A DNA stretch of 64,000 nt from Crocodylus rhombifer (Eukaryota > Chordata > Crocodylia > Crocodylidae). The position numbers were made by a program, and so were the translations under genes. The stretch's first letter is position 1; each line of letters starts with the position of its first letter. Positions 58,819 to 64,000 of the stretch are shown piece after piece. The stretch is from NCBI GenBank assembly GCA_038503035.1, contig JAVSML010019030.1, forward strand, positions 1-64,000, written 5' to 3'. The notes beneath the pieces are model-generated. The model ran no database searches and had not been told where the DNA came from. It worked only from the letters and a program-made list of their open reading frames with translations.

Positions 58819-61800
58819 AGCAGGAGAGATAAGTCCCTCGGGGATCTGATAACAATGGAGGAACCACATGCAGACAGTGACAGTCCTGCAGGCTGACAAG
58901 GATCTCTAAGGGCACCAACAGCAGCTTCTAGAAGTCACTTGTTAGCTACTGAAATCCATTAGGAAGGGAGGGAGTAATGACCGCAAGACCTGCAGGGCCT
59001 GAGCCTGTCCAGAGTAACTACTGGATGGGAGGCCTTGTTTCTCCTCCCACACGTGGTCCGTCTGCTTAAACCAGATGGGGCTGCAGGTTCCCACAACCCT
59101 GACAGCAGCAGACACATGTGGATAACACCCAAATACAAAGACCAGAGCCCAAAAGACCCACAACAAGCAGTGCAATGTGTCACAGAGAGACTGCTTCAGT
59201 CCAATGTATTAGAGCTGCAAAATTGCCCGAGATGGAAATCTGAGCGAGAGGATCCTAAATAGACTCTGTGACTGCAAAGCATGAGTCACAGGATGCAGCG
59301 CGCCAGCAGGGTGCTGCCACCGGCTGCTCTACCGAGAAAACGAAAGCACACGGCACTGAGAAATGCGAGGGGAGCTAGTCCCGATGGGGACTGCCGCAGT
59401 GGCCCGGCCAAGCACCGTGACGACGCACAGCTCCCAACTGCTGGCAGAGCAGCTTTGGGGACATCTGGTCCCAAAGCACAAGAGATCCTACTGTCCTAGT
59501 CCTAAGAAATGCACGAGACACTTTGGCAGCACAAGGACCGCCCCCGTGTCCAGATGAGACAGACGGAGAGAGCACAAAACTGCCGCATGCTTGAAGGAGA
59601 ACCTGCGAGAAGAGGAAGCTCATCAAAGGGCTGTGAAGTCAAAGGCAGGAAATTCATGTCCTTCCTCCCCCCCATGCAAGTTATTAAACCGCCAGGATCA
59701 GAGTCACAAAGGCACCAGGTCCAATAGGAACGGCCAGGTATGAATGAGCACCACGGTCATGGGGTTTACATGAGCTGAACAAGTCCCTGGCTCTTGGGGA
59801 ACTGAAAGCCAGCACTGTGCAGTAGGTAAATGTTCAGCCTGCACATTGGGACAGCTCGGTGGGAACGGGAAGAGCAAACTGCCACAGCCAGCACAGCAAA
59901 CAAGGCTTTTGCTGAGTGCACAATGCCCACAAGCAAAGGGGTGGATTTGCCAGACCACAGGGGAACGAGAAAGCGATGAAGGGGACTGAGTGCACTTCAG
60001 AGCTCTGCTAGGATTCATTTGCCTGGGTCTTCATTACACAAGGCTCTTCTCAGCCTTCCTGGATGCGTGCTTTGCAAGCTGTAAATGATGGGACACTGCC
60101 AGATGCAACTGAGACTAGACGGGCAATGAAGAAATACCCGCCCAACAGAGCTCTTCAAGACTCGCAGGCAAAGTCTGGTCTGTCACTATGACAGGCAAAA
60201 GCAACCCTTCAACTTATGCAATGCCACTGCTGCATCTGAGCTCTTCTATGAGAGACCTAGACAGACCAGGCAGGAGGCCCAAGCCATCTGAAGGAGAGGA
60301 ATCGAAGCTCAACAAGTTATGTGGGACCTTCCTCCTGTCCTGGCACTGAGCTGCTCTCGAGTTTGAGGTGGCACTCACCAAGCCCTTGGCAAGACTCGGG
60401 GATCGGGCCCTGGGGAAGGCTGGCTCCAGAGCACCGCACTGCGACTGCAACTTCTCCACCCAGTGTTACAGCAACTCCCAGGCTCCTAATGTCCCCTTTC
60501 TGCCCACTGCTTGCCTCCCCACCCCCAGGTACAGACAAAACCTGGGCTGACATATAGACTCGGCACTTTGGCCAACACGCACGGAGGCAGATTGCCCCCA
60601 AGTTATTCAGTGGCCCTAAACATCTCATTTGAGTTAAATATTATCAGTTCATTTGACAAATCAGTAGCAGAAGGCAGCAAACTGCACTGAGGATTCCCGG
60701 GCAGCGCCAAGAGCAGTGAACACATTGGGGCTAGGACGGTTGTCTGCTGTGCAGGGCCTAGGCACGAGCTGGCAGGTCAAAGCCAGTAGAGAGGTAATGG
60801 CTAATGCCAGAGGCCTGGAAGAAGACAGGGATTCAAGCTGCCTCCCAGCAAACAAGGACCACTCAAGGAACAGGTGTATGGCAAAGAGGAGGCACTCAAC
60901 TCTCCTCAACTTGGCAAGTACCACCTACAAGTGCCCACTGCTGACCCACCCCCGGTCCCACTTCCCAGCCAATGGCTCCAGCCTGGTGGCCCAGCAGGAA
61001 CAGCACACGTATGATGCCAAGGCAGTGGTAAGATAGATGCAAGAGAGGCGAAAACTCGTCTGCCCACCTCTCCTAGGTCACAACAGGTCTCTTACCCACA
61101 GCACATTGCAGTGATGGGGCCTGCAGTGTCTCTGTGGCTCTGTTCACATCCCTGCTGGGTCCACCTGCTGTACAGCCTCCTGTTTCTGCCCCCCAACCAA
61201 ACCCCTGGCGAAGCTCCCCCACCCACACTAAACTCAGCTCCCTCCGTGCCTGCACCGTGCAGGTATTTGCAGACCCACGTCCTTTTCCTACAAGGGAAAG
61301 ACATTTGGCTCTTCTAGTCTTTCCCTGAGAATCAAGCCCTCCAGCTGTCTGATAATTGTTGCTGCTCCTCTCTCAAGAGCTTGCTGGGAAGCAAGAGGTC
61401 TGGAGAGGAATGCAGTAATCCACATGCAGCCACGTCACAGCAAGAGAAGGGACGGCCTCCTGGCTCGCGCAGATCTCTCTCGCTTGCAACGTAAGGAAAC
61501 CCATGTCTGAGCTGCTGTGCATTCCCCCCACACCTCCCTCCGGCATTGCCACTTTTTCCCTCCCTGCTGAACAGGGTTTTGCTCCATTTTCCCAGCAAAC
61601 TGGTGGCATTTCCTCATAGAAAGTCTCAGCCATCGCGTTCAGCCTAGGTCAACCATTCTCCAGCCTCTGTGTTATTTTGGTGCTGGCTGATAGTTGCAGC
61701 TTCTCCCTCTTCACCGAGCGTCAACTGCAAATTGTATTAGTGCTGTTTACACATTCCCTTCCAGCTCATTGATGAAGTCTATAATTAGACACTCTAACGC

Positions 61801-61980
61801 AGATCTCTGCCTACCCTAGCAGACAGCTCCCCTAGCACTCGTGGCTCATCGGGACCCGCTGCATACAGGCCTTCAATTGATATCAGCGTCGCATTCAAGC
61901 CGGGCAGTGCCACTTCTCCACCTGTGATTGTGGCAGCAAAGCCCTTTGCTAAGATCTAAACCAGCAGCTCAATGTATTTA
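58819..61980. other. No gene recognised
   Basis: 3.2 kb of unassigned sequence, with no exon or clear repeat. Confidence 0.4.
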
Positions 61981-61984
61981 GACT

Positions 61985-62220
61985 CTGGGCCCCCATCAGA
62001 AAGTGCCAGCTCTTTGCTGTCACTCGCTGCTCGAGTGCAGAAAAATCCTAGAGCAATTCTGCAAAGAACTCAGCAAGCCCATGACAGGGCAGGATGCTTG
62101 TGACATGCTGGATTCCTATTTGACATCCCGGGGTTTATCTCGTGAGTCATGTACCAGTGTCTGTAGCACGCACAGAAGGATCTCAGGGGTGCCAAGCACC
62201 CTGGTTGAGAATCACTGATC
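61985..62220 (+). mobile_element. Interior and right end of the same hAT-like family
   Basis: It ends GGTTGAGAATCACTG at 62,203-62,217, the inverse of the CAGTGGTCTCCAGC left end at 57,157. The interior shares colinear words with that copy. The left terminus is absent, so the two relics together show both ends. No transposase frame is visible. Confidence 0.6.
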
Positions 62221-64000
62221 TAAACATCCCATGCCCCCAGCTTCCGTTCACCCAGTTAGGATGGCTAACATGGGCCAAGTTCAGGACGGGAGGTTCTTTA
62301 CAACCCCTTGGCTTCATGCTGCCTGGGATTCCTTCAGCGCAAGGTCCTCGGAGATCTCCCAACCCCCCCCCAGGGGCCTGCAAGAGCCTGGCGTCACTGT
62401 GCTGGGTAAGTGCCTGGTCTGCGACAGCAGCTGAGGCAGAGGGAGGCGAGGAGGTGCAGTCACCTGCACAGAGGCAGGAAGGAACTGAGTCTGTCTGTCT
62501 GTCGGGGCTGACTCATGCCCAGGCTGGCTGTTTTGAAAACTCCTCCTGTGGCAGACATTTCTGCAGAGGGAAAGTCTAAGGCGCTAATGAATACAGCACC
62601 TGAGCTCTTTATCTGGCTGATAACATGTGGGATTCCCGCCCACAGATAACTGCCTGCTATAGGAAACATGCCTTCCCTTTCTCTCCTAACGGGGAAAAGC
62701 TCCCCTCTTCCCAGTACGGACAGAGGGAATGAGGAGCTCTTCACTTACTTCCCTGCTGCATCACACTGCATGCGCCTTCTCGTCTACCATTCTGTCTCGG
62801 CCTCGCGGCCCGTGAAAGTCTGAGCACATGACCCGTTTCCATCACTGCACCCCCAGCCCTGCATGGTGCTCAGATCTCGCTAACAGACAATGCCGAGAGC
62901 CCCCTTCAATCTGCATGACTGCCATGTCTTTCCCATCTCAGAAGGGCCCCGTGCATGGGTCCACCAAGCAGTGATCTGAGAACCCATGAAAATCACCAGG
63001 GCTTGTTTCTAAATAAAGCTGGTGACGGCATCGCTTCCCTGCTGCTGCTCCTGCCACCGCTCCGGAGCCTGAAGCAGGCAACTGTCCTCCCTGCTCCGCT
63101 CCTAGGCAGGGCTGAATGGAGCCGTTGTGCGCCAGGGGAGGGGGAAGACTGTGCCCTTGCACTTGGCTCCCACCCCAGTGGCGTAGGCATGCAGCTGTAC
63201 AAGCCCAAAAGGGTTGCAGGGCTTGGGGAGCGTGCCCCCCAAGAACCCCGCTTTCCACCCTGCAGCTGCTCGGCCTAGGGAAGGCCCTTCCTGGGTGCTG
63301 AACTGCTGCGGTGGATGAGACGGAACAGCTCAGCCAGGTACAAGATAAGCAAGCTGCCAAGCTTTATTTACCACAGACACAGGCAGCCATGCTGCCAGCA
63401 CACGCACGCCTGATCCTAGCACGCTCAAGTGGCCACGGCCTGGTCGGCACTGCAGAAACACACCAGCCTTTGCAGCCAGCATCATACCAAAGCAAACCGC
63501 AATGTGGGTGCATGTGCGCCGCTGCAAGCCCTGCTCACATCAGGGCAGCAGGCATCAGCTTTGGCCAGACCAGGAGCTGAGAGGCTGAGCGCTACAGGGA
63601 TGAGCTTCTGGTGGGGTGTCACACTCACACCCTGGAGGGCAGACGGGCCAAATCTGGGCTTTACTGCTTCTGGGGCTTGGCTCCACTGCTGCTGCCTGTG
63701 CATGAGTGCAGAGCAGGGCTGGGGGCCCCAGGGTCCGTCACTATGCTTTAGCCTGGCTCAGAGTAGGCCTCTCCAAGGAAACTTCCTGGAGAGGTGGTTA
63801 ACACCTAGGATGCCACAGCTGGCACTTACTGCCTTTATTATTCACATACAGTCACATGCTTAGCTTGGAGATCCAGAGGTGCTGACCTGCTGTCAGGATC
63901 CATGGCGGCAGGCCGCGCTCCCTGCTATGTGGGGTACAGAACTGCAATGAGCACAAAGAGTCAGAGCAGGCAGGGCTCCCTCTGCTCCCTGCAGCCTGGG
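62221..64000. other. No gene recognised; two minus-strand AATAAA motifs
   Basis: Minus-strand AATAAA motifs occur at about 63,363-63,368 and 63,834-63,839, the latter followed by GT-rich sequence (GCTGTGGC, GGTGTTAACC). They could mark the 3' end of a minus-strand gene lying beyond the window, but no coding sequence supports this. Confidence 0.3.

Overview
The window is vertebrate genomic DNA, GC-rich and full of CR1-type LINEs. CR1 ORF1 copies with an esterase-type domain, CR1 3' tails ending in TTCATAGA/TCTATGA-like repeats, and a low density of genes point to a sauropsid. I favour a crocodilian, with a turtle as second choice; this is inference from repeat content. It is not bacterial, so there are no operons, ribosome binding sites or CRISPR arrays. 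A 10-N assembly gap lies at 35,918-35,927.

The only host gene I can identify is SBF1 (MTMR5, a myotubularin-family pseudophosphatase with an N-terminal DENN module), on the minus strand. Ten exons between 25,389 and 13,251, plus one probable 24-nt microexon at 18,593-18,616, have AG/GT splice sites and matching phases. Together they encode about 384 residues of the DENN region. Exon 1 (start codon) and all exons after the one ending at 13,251 are not visible. The window is therefore a slice of one large gene whose next downstream intron exceeds 13.2 kb. The 38.6 kb above 25,389 is either intron 1 or 5' intergenic DNA.

Layout: 1-13,020 is mostly CR1. A plus-strand element runs 1-2,329, a near-complete minus-strand element 5,050-8,835, and a second minus-strand copy of the same subfamily 10,328-13,020, with a possible LTR at about 4,150-4,951. 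13,251-25,389 holds the SBF1 exons. 25,390-64,000 has no host gene I can name. It holds at least six copies of a CR1-related family with a long 3' UTR, several short CR1 tails, a 190-bp hAT-like MITE with an exact 8-bp target duplication, two relics of another hAT-like family, a CpG-dense block near 37.2-37.6 kb, and an unexplained minus-strand reading frame at 55,315-55,923.

I found no clear new multi-gene system. The strongest leads are a 240-bp almost identical tract shared by two otherwise diverged CR1 copies (gene conversion or mosaic ancestry), the unassigned 55.3-55.9 kb reading frame, the SBF1 microexon, and the nested hAT MITE.
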